A stretch of 64,000 bases of DNA, taken from the NCBI GenBank assembly GCA_023055355.1, contig JALJCS010000024.1:8509501-8573500 (forward strand). Reading direction: 5' to 3'. The notes beneath the pieces were generated by a model. That model had not been told where the DNA came from, did no database searches, and saw only the letters and a list, made by a program, of their open reading frames with translations. This document shows, one piece after another, positions 12,780 to 27,600 of this stretch. The position numbers were made by a program, and so were the translations under genes. The stretch's first letter is position 1. The number at the start of each line of letters is the position of its first letter. Source of the stretch: Agelaius tricolor (lineage: Eukaryota; Chordata; Aves; Passeriformes; Icteridae).

Positions 12780-15700
12780 GAATCTTTCTTAGGAAGCTCT
12801 CATTTCCCATGAAGTCAGTGGAGAATGCTGTTTTATCTAACTTTGGTACATGTACTAGGCATGGGGAATATCCTTAAACAACTCTAAGTACATGACAGAG
12901 GCTTTAGAAGCATTCATGTAAGAAATATAATTTTCTTCTAGGAAAGCAGAAGCCTCCCTTTTACAGCTGTGTGTTCCACCTAAGTGGAGTTCCACCTAAG
13001 TCTTCGTGGAACTAGGAGGAGTGATGACTTGCAGGGCACAAAAACACTGCTGTTGATCCATGTTATTGGTCCTTTTGATATTCTGCTCCCCTCCCTCTGC
13101 CCTTACCCAGTGCTGTGTGATGGGCAGGTGTTGGTCACAGCCTGGGCACGATCCTGAGCCCACATCTCACTCATGCCCTGAAACTGGCCTTGCATGGTTA
13201 ATCCCTCATAGCCAGGTGGTTACTGAGCATTTTGAAGACTACTGACCCCAGTGATTTCCAAACCAATGTTTATGCAAATGGGAGGCACAGGATGTTTAAT
13301 GTCTGTCTGCTACACTTCTAGTGCAGTCACCAGCAACCATGCAATCCTCTATCATTATTTAATAGCTCACTTGAGAATAGCAGCCTGATTGCCCTTTCAA
13401 CAGTTGTGGCCCAGAAAATGCAAGATTACACAACTTCAGTCACTTCTTGACAGCTTACAAGAAAGTAAATTTAAAAGGTCTTTGTGGGGTTGGAAATTTC
13501 TGATTGCAGAAGCCCAATCTTAAATGAAACACCATAAAACACTACTAGGGAATAAAAGACATTCTTTCAGAGTTACAGAAAAATGCACATTGCAGGTAAT
13601 TTCTCAGTAGAAGTGCCTACCAGGAATCCTCTAGTTTGTCTGCAAATGTAATAAAGTCCAGGAGAGGAAGCAGAGTTGGAGATAAATGATGCAGAAGGAT
13701 CTCTGCAGGGGCAATGAGAAAAAAGACACCATCTGAAAATATATATGATCATAGTCCACCTGATTTTTAACAGTAATGAGAAAGAATTAAGAAAAATAAA
13801 TTTCAAAGTGCCAATTCAAATGTACATAAGTTGTAGTAGATCTAATTAGTCCTCATAAAGGCTTGAAGGGAATGGCTGCAAATGGTAGATCGATCAGAAC
13901 TTAATCAAAAAGGAGAAAACAAATTTGCCTTTAAAAATCTCACCTGAAAATAACATATTCACAACCCAGACATTCTGGATTTTCCTGTAATAGCCAAAGC
14001 ATAAGACAAGAAAAAGTACTAAAATGTCATTTTGTCTGAGAGAAAAAAATTTGGATGGATGCACTGGTTGAACACAATAGAACTCTAGATATGAGTGAGG
14101 CTGTCAGCATAAGTTTCCCTGAGTAATTAATTCACAGAGAAGAAAAAATTCAAAGGTAAAGTAATTAGGAATACCTGCACCAAACTGGAGAGATGAGTTA
14201 AATCAGATGTTTTAATTACTGACAGGGCTGTGTTTCACACGTGCTTTATCACTTGGATTACTATCAATAAGTAAATGAAACAATTAAAGACAGTACAGAA
14301 TGCAAAATAAACCTTGATTAAAGGAACCAAACAACTTTAAATCCATTTCAGCTAAGGCTTAATACTGAAAAGCATCAGACTGTTAACTTCTATTCCAGTC
14401 ATTCAGTTAGAGCCTGAACTGCAATGTTTGAAAATTAACAGACTCCCACAGGAACACAGAATTTCAATATAGAGTGCTCTTGCATGTCTTTTTCCACTTG
14501 ATCTACCTGATACAAAACTAGTAGAATAAGGGCAGATTGCAAGTGAGTCTGAATTTTAAAAATCTGGATATGTTATTAAATGCAGACAATAAGCAGTAGT
14601 AAGCACACAGGGAAAATTCTATACTTCAAGCCATGATTTTTCTTTTCAAGAACATTTTTGCAGCTCTGCTCTTTATATAAACTGAGACTCCTCAAGTTCC
14701 ATCTGCCCCATTCTGCAATTCTCTGCTGATACATTCTGCAATCCAAGTAAGTACCAAAGCCCTCAAATATTATATAGAAAATATACATTCCAGACCTTCA
14801 AAGCCTTTGAAAGCAAAGCCTCTTTCAGCTTTTCCTTGACAAGATCTAGTGGGACAGACACACCAGCTGCTCAGACCTGAAAAAGGGCTTTTTGAAACAA
14901 AAAATGTGAGTATAGCAAATATTCAAAATGAGACTGCAGCACATACAGACTTCCTGAAAATTAGGAACAAATCAAAGCTGTGACACCTGTAGTGGTATTT
15001 GTATTATACAGGCAGTATTAGCAACTGGCAGCATCCTGGTTTAAACAATCAATCAGCCATCTCTTTGACTTGGCTCACTATCAGGTGACATAGTTAAAGA
15101 AAATAAGTCCCTGGAAGACTGAAAAATTCTCAAATTAATAAGATGCTTACAGTTAAAACCAATTCATGGCATATTTTGCCACAGAGCAGATAACTTGCAT
15201 ATCAGTGAATGGCATACAGCATTCCTTGACAGTTTCAGTCAATTATGTACTCTCTTCTGATAAAAACAAGAACAGATTTTTAAAGCTTTATCTATAGAAA
15301 CTTTCTATTTTCCAATGGTTTAATTTGTGAAGGAAACAGAACTCTGCTTTCCACTGGAGAGGAAGGCAGGTGGGGTGATGGTATACCTGTGGGACTCTAG
15401 AAAAAGACAGGAAAAGTCTTGCCTGATCAGTATTTCAGTTGCCCTCCAGTTTTACATTTTTCCTCCATGATCAGGCTGAAAGCCACTGAGAGGATTTCTC
15501 CCTGGCTCCATGCTATGGAATGAATACAATCACTAGAGCAGAAAGATTGGACACAGCTCTCATGCTGATACTAATGAGGTTCCTGGTATAATTTCCATAC
15601 CCCCTCTAAGCTGATGCTATAAATAACAATCAATGCAACCTTACATGGCTAAGTCTTGATAAAGTTTCTGATGGTGCCAAAATATCCTATTTCTCTGCCT

Positions 15701-18126
15701 GCCAGCTGCTTTCAATAAAGTGCCTTCCATCTTGTGGAGCTGTGTTTGCATTACCCTCCTCCCCCTGAGCTGCTTACAGTGATGCTTACAGTTGGGTCAA
15801 ACTTTTTCCCCTGTCTTGCCCTTTTGCCTCTGTATAAAAAGTAGGCTCATTATTCTCTGCAGCCACCCACAAAGAAGAAAGGATATGTATATACCACCTC
15901 TTTCTGAAAGCATTTCACATTGATTTAAGACTTTCTTCCACTCAGGGCTCACTTGCACTGCTCTTAGTGAAAGCTCTCTAAAAATGGCCAGTAACTAATG
16001 ACAAATAAAAATAAAGTTGAGTGGAAGGAAAAGAGCTCTAAAGCTGACAAGTACACAGAGACCTTTTGTCCTAGCCTTATCACAGCTGCATTGACATTGG
16101 ATAGAGGCAGAGAGGCAGCTGTGGGTTGGAGGTTTTTCAGGATTGATGGGACTTGAGAAGCATTTCAATATTGCAATACTGGACCTCTGTATCTAATCTC
16201 AGTTAAGACTTATTTCAGATAGCTTCTCAGACCCCAATGCTCATAATCCAGTCTGGTTTCTGGTTTTTTCCCTTAGGGCAGGAATCATACAGAACTCCCA
16301 GAACACTGAGTAAGAAAATCCAGTTCTCCCAATTCTTATTTCCTGTACAATTAGACAATGTATTTGTTATAATTTATGAAAGGAATCTGTTCAGAACTTA
16401 AAGGTCAACTGGCCTGAATGGAACTAAATTCTTGCCCTGTGTGCAAAGGAAGAAATAGAAGACATGGAAAAAAACAACCAATAAACCAACCAAAAAAACC
16501 TGAACCTTTCCATAGTGTCCAAGTTCCAGTAAGTGCAGAAGTGAAGCAATTGCTGTCCTTCTTCCTTTAAATGAGTAAGCACATGGCTGAGTGCAGCACC
16601 TCTGCTGGATGGGCTGGTCTGGCAGGCACAGCTCAGAGCCCACCCTGGGGTAAGGCCATGAACAGAGCAGGGAGGCTGAGGTGGAGGTGAGGGTTTCCAT
16701 GCATGCCCAGGACTGACCCCAGAATTGCCCAGTCCATGACTGCCCACCTTCACTGACTTCTCCTGTGGCTCCACTGTGGCACTCCAGCCTGTCAGAAAAT
16801 TTCACAGGTGAAGTCTTTTACTATTGATGAGGAAACAGTTTAAAAAAGTGTATTCCAACACTCCTGCTTGTGCACTAAGCCATATGCCAGGCAGGCAAAA
16901 TATCTCAGACTAAATTTTTTGGGAAATCTATCAAACCACAAACCCAGGCTAAGTCAGAGTGAGTGTGGGAGTCAATGCACTTATTTAGAGCTCAGTAGTG
17001 CAGGGCTACAGGCTGTGCACACAGAGAGAGGAGTCAGTTGTTGCTCTGAAGCAGTTCCAGTCCACAGTAGGAAAGGAGACCCAATTCACTGTGGTACATG
17101 AAGTAGTAAATGTTCAATTTTCTAAAGGGAATTTTAATTCATTTATGCCCCAGAAAGGAAAATCCTAATAATAGTCTTATCTGAACTACATCTACTTTAT
17201 TTGGAACTGGAAAGCAGGGTTGTAAAGGTTATTTTGCGAGATCTGATAACTCTTAACTAAAGGATAGACTTTTATTACTTGCTATTGAGAATTGGATTAA
17301 AGCTATTCTATTGGAGTCTTCTTAAACTTCCATTATTGGTCATACTACCTTCTGTATCACCATAAATGGATTTAGAAAAGTAACTGGAAAAAGATCTGAT
17401 CTAATTGCAGAAGTAAGTACAGGCTCAAGATTCAAGGCTATGATGTTATGGGTTACTTTTTCAGTTTTCAGCCAAATATTTTTAAGGCATTCTTACAAAA
17501 GGCCACCACTAATTGGGAGATTCTCCCAGAGGAACAAAATATCTGCTGTAACAAAACAGTTGCCACAATTTGTAGAGTTAAAAAGAGATATCTGTTCATA
17601 TTCAATTCCTGTTTGAACAATGAGATAGTGTTGCAAGAGATGTCATAAGAATTATTTGTGTTTGAAAAAATGTGTCTCCAGGCTATAAGAGGCAAGGGGC
17701 AACACTGAATTTGAGTGTTTCTACCAGTACACCCAGCTCCAAAATAAATGTTATGAAACTTGGTGTGATTAAATTTTGGCTTTGGTGTGATTAAATTTTA
17801 TCTTACTGCTGCATCAGTATTGAAAATATGATTTTGTTAGTTCTGTATTTATACATCAGAGGTAGACTGACAAACTCTTACAATATCAGAGACTGCAACA
17901 AGATTTTTCTATTGCATCTCATTCTAATTATACATTGGATCTGGTATTTTGAATTGTAAGTTATTATTTTGATTCTTGAGATACCCCTCCATTAACCTAA
18001 GAAAAAAGTAATATGACATCTAGGCTGTTTCTGTTGGACTGTGTGCTCTGGTTTCTCTTTCAAGTAATTGCAGTTACTTGTGGCTTTATATTTCTCACTT
18101 CAACAGCAGCATTGGCCCTGTAGTCT
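12780..18126. other. Intergenic, no gene recognised
   Basis: AT-rich. The overlapping minus frames at 16398-16805 (135 and 116 codons) resemble nothing known. A short 17-bp direct repeat lies at 17760. Confidence 0.7.
17760..17800. repeat. Short tandem direct repeat
   Basis: The 17-bp word TGGTGTGATTAAATTTT occurs twice with a spacing of 22 bases. Confidence 0.85.
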
Positions 18127-18673
18127 AAAAGCCTTCACTATTTAGTAAATGCTAAACTAACCCTGCACTCAGCACAGGTGAGGTCACATCTCAACTTCTG
18201 TGTTCAGTTCTGGGCCCCTCCCAAGAGGAAAGACACTGAGGGGCTGGAGAGTGGCCAAACAAGGACAATGGGGCTGGGGAAGGGTCTGGAGCAGAATTCT
18301 GATGAGGAGCAGCTGAGGGAGCTGGGGGCTTTCAGCCTGGAGAAAAGGAGGCTCAGGAGGGACCCTATGGCTCACCAAAACCACTGGAAGGAGGCTGTGC
18401 CAGTGGGGTTCAGCCCCTTCTCCCAGATAACAGGACAAGAGCAAACAGCCTTCAGTGGTGCCACAGGATGTTCAGATTGTATATTAGGAAATCTTTGATC
18501 ATGGAAAGGGTTATCAAGCACTGGAAGTGGCTACCCAGGGAGTCACCATTACTGGGGGTACTTAAAAAAGGTGTAGCTGTGACACTCATGGCCTTGGCAG
18601 TGCTGGGTTAAGGGTTGGACTCAAGGAAATTGGAGGACTTTTCCAACCTAAGTTGATTCTTTGAATCTATGAT
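18127..18673 (+). mobile_element. CR1 LINE 3' fragment
   Basis: About 550 bp of CR1 3' sequence is present: TGTGTTCAGTTCTGGGCCCC, GGGTCTGGAGCAGAATTCTG, TTCAGCCTGGAGAAAAGGAG, CCCTTCTCCCAGATAACAGG and TTTTCCAACCTAAGTTGATT, with terminal TTTGAATCTATGAT. It is the longest CR1 copy in the window. An internal 106-codon frame is fortuitous. Confidence 0.93.
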
Positions 18674-21600
18674 TAAAATTCAGGGTACATCTAAGCTGGT
18701 CTAAAACTCTGATTTGAGGACAGCATTTTCTTAGATGTTAAACTTACTCTGTTTTATTTAGCTAAAAAGTGCAGACCATTACATAATCCTATTATTTTTA
18801 CCAACTGCATGCATTCCTTGAGAAGAGCATTAGAGAATAACACCCAGTGACTGCCCAGTCACATTTTTACTGATTACCACAGTAAGGTCAAGTCAGGTGA
18901 GGACAGAATGAAAATACATAAAATAGAATAGGGTAGCATTGAATAGGAGAGGCCAAGCCAGGCCAGGCAAGGCCAGAACTAGGTTGGCCTCCATTTGATT
19001 TGATATATTTATATCTGCTATGTATTTGTAATTTGATTCTTGCAGTGTTTCAAAGTGATCTGAACACTTTTAGCTTTGTTTCTTCAGAAGAAGTCAGCTT
19101 GGTAATTTATACAGATCCTAAAACTGGCAGTATATTTTCAACTTGGCCCCTTGGCTCAAATCCAGGTCACCCCTTAACATAAAATTATAACTATTTCATG
19201 ACAGATGCAAAAGGATTTTGTTGATCTTAGACCAGATCTTAACAGCTTGTAACTTACCACAAAGACAAGTACCTTGTTTGTACTTGCAATAAATATGGAG
19301 GGGATTGACTGGTGTCTGGATTTACTCCCTGCCTTTTTCTTATTGCTTCTCAGTGTCACAACTGAAAATGAAGTCCAGCAAAATTTATCAGATAATGGGA
19401 TTTTTTCCCCCCAAAAAAAAGCTTATTTTTAGGAAAATACTGGTTTCCATCATGTAAAGAACCTTTTTTATTTACCTGCATTTCATGATAAACTAATGAA
19501 TAAATCTTGCCTCACTACATCTCCCTCCTGGGATTTAGAATATTTCATATGGATAATAAAAATGTAGCTATTCTTGTTAAAAAGTTATCATCTTTCTGAT
19601 TTCTCTGTTCATAAATCCTCCTTTTCTTTGCTTGATATGCAAAGCTTGTCTGCTGCCTTTATTTGGAAAAGTCAACTTGGCAAACAGCAAAGGCTGGGAG
19701 TAGAAAGACAGGGATAAAAAAGATAGAGGTTATTTAATTTGACAACCTGACCTTAGTGGTGAAGCACAGAACACAAAGCTCTAGCATGATCCCTAAAGGG
19801 TCTTCTGAAGGCTTTAGCAGCAGCAAGGCTGGATGCTTTCTTGCATCTTGAGGTATCAAAGGAAATGGAATAAATCTTGTCTTCTATTTTCCCCCTCAGA
19901 ACTGGCTTTCTCAGAAGCCTTGCCAGTATCCAAATAGCTGCCTTATGAGTTTATACTCTATAAAGTGCACAGATTACTTGATTTACTTCAAAATTGCCTA
20001 CTACTATATTATTCCATGCCTAAAAATAGGGAAAATCAGACAGCCTGTACATATCCTGCTTTCTAACAGATTTATAAGGAGGCTGACAGGTAACTTACTT
20101 GTAGTTGGCCACTTCTAGCACACCTCAAAACCCTCAGCTGGTTTTCATATTCAAACACCCCAACAGCTCCCAGATATTTCAGACCTTCCAGAACCAAACA
20201 CATTGTTAATGCACAAAGATGTTTATGGGGGTTTTTCCTGTTCCTACTTGTTGTAATGTTAATTTGTAGGTGGGTGCTAATGGAGGCTGCCTTCAAAAGA
20301 ACCTGACCCTTTCAGACAAATGTTTGCTGAGGTTGAGCAGGTAAGATCTGTGAACACAGGCACAATTTTAGCATTTGGGGTTTTTTCCTGCAGTCAGTCC
20401 CTATAAAAATTGGAGAGAATCCTTGTGCTTTAACTTCTCTGAGTTTTGACCCAAGCACCAGTCACTTCCTCTCAGAAGGTAAAAGCAAATGGAAGAGCTT
20501 CTGGCAAGGCAGGATTGGTCTTGTTTTGACTTATTAGCTTTGAGTATTTCCTATGGTATGAAGTATGGCCCTAACTTATAAAGGACAAAGAAGAAATTAG
20601 CTAAGGGATAGTTTAATTTTATATTTACTATTCTGCCTTTTAATTGCAAGAACCTTACTATCCTAAGAGAATGTTCTAGTTGAGATTTGACACACAAAGA
20701 AAACATATATAAAAATCAAAAAGAACACAAAAACACAAACTCCCAGCACTGACTCTTTCTAATAAAGGGGAAACAGGGTATGACTTTACCCAGGAAAACA
20801 TGATAGAGAATAGGTGATGACTTATCAGGATTAATGATTAAAAATCATTAAAATGATTAAAATATAAACTGTCAGCTGAAAAATCAGCCCAAATGAAACT
20901 TTCTGCTGCCTAGAGACAGCACCCTGACTAATTGGCCATGCTGTCTTTAGCCTGCTCAGACACTGAATTCAGGCATCTAGAAAAGCACATGTTCACAGCC
21001 ATAAGCTAAGGTTTCAGTGAAGGGACTGAATAGCAGAGAGGAGCCAGTGTCCATTTAGACATCTGTCTCCTTGCAGCCCACACAGGCCCAGTGAGTTGTG
21101 TTATTTTAAATCACATAGAGGCAGAATTTGCAATTTGATAGCATAATCTTATTTTCCCTGAGTTTTCAGAATGCTTTGTGCTAGCAGTGCTACCAGTTAC
21201 ATCTAATAGATGCAGGAAGTGAAGCAAAGGAGGAGTTAAACAACCAGTCCACCACAGATCACAGTCTGGAACAGATTTAAACTGCAACCCCACTACTTTT
21301 CAAGTTGCAGAAAACTTGTTATCTGTATAAATTCAGGGCTTATTTACCACAGCCACCTCCTCCCTTGCCCTCTTCCTGCCCCAAGATTCTCATTCCTGTG
21401 AGATTCTCATTCCTGGTCAGATTTTTTTAATGTCTGCTAGCCACAAAATTAATCTGTGATCTCCCTGGTGAATACCTCTACAATTTTTATATTCTCTTTT
21501 ATAATAGTTTCTACTTTTTGTATCTTATGTTTGCATAGACAGCCTATGCACACACAACATGAATACACCATGTCTATTTTGTGGTGTATATAAGCTGGAA

Positions 21601-24600
21601 CTCATTAGAAGTGTGTCTTCATCTCTCATAAGACCAGGGCTGCTATGAACTTGCTACCTATGGCAGAGGAAACACAGGTTGGACTGGCAAATTGTGATTA
21701 CTTGCAGAGATTTGGAGGGATTATTTAATACTGGAAACCCAAAAATTCCAGCATGGACCAGATTTCAGTATTCACCAAAATCACGTGCTCAACTTCAAGC
21801 ACATGCTTTCTTTCCCAGATTTTAGGATCAGGTCCTGGGATTCTGTGGTGTATTTGTGCTGGACCCACAGACAGATTATTTGTTAAGCAGACAAAGCTCC
21901 CGTGCCTGGAACTGAGGGGCAGATGAGTATTAATTTCAGAGATAATTAACCTACCTGTTTTCTCTTTCAGGATTTTAGTTACCTTACACTGTCAGTCACT
22001 CTCCTGTTTCAGTGTTTACCAAGGCTATTGAGACTCAGCATGGCAAATGAGCAGAATTGTTTTGATGCATTGTTGTAACAGACTATGAACATCTCCTCTG
22101 CTTTCAGAAACATTTACCATAGCAGCTGAAGAACGATTTTTCAAAATACAGCTATGGGATTAGGTCTTGGGTCCCAGAACATCTCCTATGCCCCTAACAC
22201 ACCCTTCTCTAATTCTCCTAATCCCTGCACACACACAAAAGAAAGTTAAATGACCTACAGTGACTCGGTTTTTCTTTTCTGTTTTCAGGGGAAAATTTCA
22301 ATCTAAACAAAATCTATCCTGTGTAGTACATTATTATCAATATGACTTTCTATTTGTTGAAATTGGCACAATTAGAGCTGGGGAATTATCAGTGAAAATG
22401 AACTGCTGCTAAACATCACTAAGTATTTAGCCTTAATGTCATGCAGATCTTTCCTATTTTGTATAAATTTAAATGCTGGACATGAAGTTGTTTCTCAAAA
22501 TGGTGTGATTTTAGCTAAAGATGCCCAATATGGAGCAAACCCCACATTTTTAAAATGTGTTTTATACAGCTGCCATTAAAAATTTGAAAAATTTCCTTCT
22601 TGCCTTCTTCTGGACATGTAATGTGCCCTGTGATGTAATTTATTTTATTTTATTTCTGTCTGAGCTGTTGATGTGTTCGTAGAAAGATGAATGAACCTCA
22701 AAATGTGCCTCTGTAATTAGGAGCATCGAGATGAACCTGAGGGGAGTCTTTCCTCCAGTAGAGATGTTTACATTCTGGTGCTTACTCCCCTAAATCAGGA
22801 CACAAACCAGTGCTGTGGTGTTACATACTGCCACACACATACAAATTTTGTCTTATGGCCAGTCTCTAGGAAATAAAATACCACCCACAGTGAATCATGT
22901 AATCTATAAGGTATTCATTAAATACCACCTACATCTTCTGGAGGATCTGGACCTCAGATCCCATGGGAATGGGACTGTGTAAAGATGCAGTTAAATAAAC
23001 CTCTGTATCATCCAACCACTCTGAACCACAGCAAGAGCAAGCTGAGCTTCTGGCCAGCATTGCTTTTCTCTTCTCCTTCATTTTCCTCCATGCTAATAAT
23101 GAAAGCAGGATGGTGGGGAGCTCATTTTTCACTCTTTGACATCCCCTTTCTTGTTTTTCTCTAAAAATAGAAAGGACCACAGAGGCTTGATTTCACAGAG
23201 TGTATATCTATCACTGTAAGCCCACACTGCACATGCAAATGAAAAGGTGCCAAGAGCTGTTCAAAATCTGTGATATTTTAACTGCATAACTTTCTACTCA
23301 CTGACCACCTAAAGCTTAAGTATCTCTTTGCATTTACCCCCCAAATCTCAGGGACCTAAACAAGATGATGACTGCAGCAATATTTTTTTTGTATATTAGA
23401 AGTAAATGTAAACAGGAATCAGTTTTCAGGAGAAAAGAAAACTATATTTTATGCTGATTTATCACCTGCAGAGTTATGTTCTCAAACAGATGGAGGTAGG
23501 TATCAGCAAGCTGGGGGATGTAACTTCTGCCCAGCTGTTGTAATTAATGGCAATTGCTGCAAACTCTCACAGTTCCATACACAGGCAAAGGTATGCCTGG
23601 CCTGCAGCAGTCAGCAGAATCACAGAAACCCACCCAAATTGCATGGCAGGCCTTTGTTGGATGACAAAGTAACTTCCAGGTATCTTTTAGAGGGTCTTTC
23701 TGTCTTAGTCTTTCATCCCAGAATCTGACTCCATGCTATTAGGGTTGTCAGCATTAGCCATTTACTCTGCTGGGTGTATAATGTATAAAATAAATTTTGT
23801 TTTATGAAAACACTGCCCATTTAAAAAGTTATCTTAGACAAGGTTCACCTCTCTCTTAAGAAAATACTGATTTTATTTAATTACCTACCATCTTTCAAAG
23901 CAAAATAATTTCAGAAATTTTTCAAATATTGTTCCAATTAAAGGAAAATTTGTAATGCCAACCAGTACAAAATGTGTAAAGATTAGTATTTTTATTTTCA
24001 ACACAAATATTAAATTGTTTAAATGGCATAAATAAGGTGTAGTAAAGCTTGCTTTATTCTAGAAGGTAGTGGTGATGCAGAGAAGTTTGCCAGGCTGCCT
24101 TCAGAGGCTGCTCTCTTTCAATTTGCCAGAATTTACTCATGTGTCTTTTTCTGCAGCTGATGCTGCAGATGTCTGTGAAGCAAAAGCAAACAAACAGAAT
24201 ACACAAAAAAACCCTCAAAACAAAACAACCAACCCTCCCCAAAAAAACATTGCAGCTCCTTCATATAATCTTCACTTCCTTGGTTGCATAGCCTCATACC
24301 AATAAGATTAAAGACATTGATCAGCAAGAGCTCATAACTTCTCCTTAAAAATCTCAGAAGCACTCAGAAAATTTACTTCAAAAATAAAACCAACAAAACC
24401 AAAGACCATGTGTACGCATATTTTGGGGGGAAAACATGCAAAACAATGGTATATATTCATCATTGCACCTCTCACCACTTTCTCAGATTTCACCCACTGA
24501 CTTTCCTCTTCATATAGCATCTGACATCCCAAATCTCTGAGAAACTGCAAAGAGTTTTTCAAAACATCAGAACTCCCTTAACCTGCTGCAAAAGTTTCTC

Positions 24601-27600
24601 TGCTTTTCTCTAAAAGGGGAATTTCACTGTAAGATTTATGGGCCAGAATGGCAATATTTAACCTCACAGAAGTAACACATTTCAGATGTAGAAGTCTTTC
24701 TGCAGGGGCACAACTGGCAGCTTTATGCCCTTAATGTGAGCAATAGATCATTTTCCAGCAGGATGCACACCTGGCAGTGGGTGACATGCAGGGGCAAACA
24801 GAGCACTGGTGTCCAACCACAAGGACTACCAACAGGATGGACTTCCAAACTCAGATACTTTTATGTACATAGAAAAGGGTTTGGGGAGCATTTCTGCTGG
24901 TTGAGGTGTATTTTCCTATGTTCCTTGCATCTGGATTTATAGACAGGAAAGAAACAGCTTTGGTGGTAAAACAACTAGAAAGGCAAGTGTAATTAATGCA
25001 TTTCAAACACAGATCAGATAACTTTAGGTAGGTGGGCACAGGGGAGTAAACTTAAAATCCCAACAAGTCAGGAGCCAACATTTTGCTACCTTCAGTAGAA
25101 AAACCATTACTCTTGCAGATAAATCTACACAATACCATGAATGATCACATACTAATACATTCAGAAAGTACATTTCTCCTCTTGTCACAGAACTTAATGT
25201 CTTACTTCTGCTGAACATGGAAAAATGCTGAGATTTTTTTTTACTCATTCAAAATTAGGATTGAATTTAAGCTAATAATCACAGGTGAAATCTTCATTAT
25301 TCTGGATCCATCTTACAATTATAAGGTTATTTATATCCATTGAAAGTCATCTCATCTAACTTGGGATTTGTACAGTGCAGTCATGTACATCAGTTCAGGT
25401 TATCAGAGGCCTCTTCAGAGGAAGGAGGCTTTATAGTAAATATTTTTAGGATACAACCTTTGGGGCTGGTTTTGAACCTCTGCTTTCTGAGAAGAGGAAA
25501 GCCACTGTTTCTTTGCCTTGATGCTAAGGGGCATGTAGCCAGGTAGCTCAGATGAAATGACCAGCAGTCTATGTGACACCAACCCTGAGGGGGACTTCTT
25601 CCTCCAGAAGGAGAACAGAGCAGTTGGCACAGCTCTTGTAGTGCTGCACATCTTCTTGATCAACAAAGATGTCATAAAATCACCATCAAAAGCATTAGCA
25701 CTGTACTCTAAAGCTTCATGATCTCTCTTTGGCATTTAGGATCTTATTCAGAAGACACTTGAAGGCTTTTTATTTTCCTCTTGTGTGTTGGTTCAGTTTT
25801 TAGGGTTTGGTTGTCGTTTGTTTTTTTCCCAAGCTGCTTCAAGGGCTGCAAGCAGCGAAGCATCCTGCCCTGCTATTTATAGTGATGGAGGTAAAAATCA
25901 TTTTAAGAGTGGAGCACAACTTCAGATGGAGGCAATTGAGAGTCATTGAACTCAGCAGCTGTGCAGCTGCGTCACCAAAACCCTCACACTGCCCAGTTAT
26001 TTTCCTTGGCCACTGCTGCCTTTAAGAACTTGTTTTTTCCTGACTATGCTTCAGTTGGCTGTTTGTGAAGGCCTGGCTGGTGTTTGTTGAACAAAGAAAG
26101 AGCAAGAAGTCGCTTCTGTTATTCTCCAGAGATCTTTATAGGGAAAATGCTGTTTAATATTGACATATTCTCACAGTCTCTGGGGAAGAGAGAAAGGGAG
26201 GGGAAGAGGAAGGGGAGATGGGGGAGCACTGTCTGACCTTTCTCCTCAGAGGATAAAAATCAAAAGAGGAAAAACCCAAATATATATTTTCTTTTTTGTT
26301 GTTGTTGTTTGTGATTGTTGCAGACTGAAGTTCCTCTCCTGTATCCATGTTCTCTTCTCCCTGAGCATTAGTTCACTGCTAGCAAATATTATCTGCATTT
26401 TTGAGTATAAAAATGCAATAATGTATTTTTTCTAATGTTTGACAGAAGATAGAGAATTGGACCAACCAACAAGGTCTCCTAAGCAACTGCACCTTAACTG
26501 ACAGAGGATCTTCTTTCTGCCTCGTTTTACAGCCCATGGCATCACCTGCAAATTCTTCTATAGCAAAGGTCCAGAAAGCTGTTCTGCTGACACTGACATA
26601 GGGAAAACCTGGATAAAAGACTAAATCTACTATTTACAGAACACCAAAGTTGCAAAAATAACCTACTACTGTTGGAGCAAGGATCAGAATAAACACAGAC
26701 CTGGAGGCTTTCCCTAGGCATGTCCAATTAAATGAAGATTATAGCTAGCCAAGTAAATAAAGGGAATAATTTTTTTAAAAAAATACGCTAAACACCTTTT
26801 TCCTTCCCTTTTTAAGTTTTCTTCTTACTTCAAAGCAATCCTCAGACTTTAGTCCTGTATGTGGGCACAGAAAGCACACCCATACTGCCCATACACACTG
26901 GGGTACACCCTCAGCCTTGTATGTCTACAAACACCAGCTCCTGCCTGGTGGTGCCTAAACAGAGGCAGCATCTCCCACATCCTGCAGTGTCTTGTGGTTA
27001 AACAAACTTTTCATCAACCCAGTACCTGGGTTGATTTTGCTATGGACTTGAAAAAGTCTGCTCAGCACAGCACTCCAGACTCCAGAGCCTGGGAAGAAAG
27101 AAATAAAAATTCCTCCTTCTTCCTTATTTCTGCTAAAACAACAAAGCCTCAAGCAAGATAAAAGCACTCCAAACAAACTTTAAAGAGTGTGAGGCTGCTC
27201 CCTGGGATATATGGAGGTATGGAATAGCTGTGCAAAGGGAGAAGGGCAAACAGAGCAGCTGCTGCAGAGGGTAAAATGCAGAGGTGTGAAAGCCCTGTGG
27301 CAGATGCTGTGGGGAAGAGCTTTGCACAGAATAACTGATGCAGAGGCAGCCCCAGGACATGCAGAGAAAGGAGGGACTGTTGGCTGGGGTGTGGTTGTGC
27401 ACAATGTACACAACAGCACACAGAGAGCAGGTTGTGCAGGAGAGCTGACTTGTATTGATTTTCTGTGTGAACACTGGGGCTCCCCAGTAATTCATATTTC
27501 TGCTGCCTTTTCGAGCCTTTTCAGATCTCCACAGGCCAAAATTCCTGAAGTGGCAGCAGATACAACTGCTGGACCATGAGAGTGCTCTGGACAACACAGC

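Noticed and set aside
15825..15850. TATA-box-like TGTATAAAAAG
   Set aside because: It has no CpG island, downstream open frame or exon. TATA-like strings are common in AT-rich DNA.
18178..18498. 106-codon frame
   Set aside because: It lies within a CR1 3' fragment and is not a gene.
27133..27597. 154-codon minus frame
   Set aside because: The composition looks random and several overlapping frames share the same stretch. No family was recognised.
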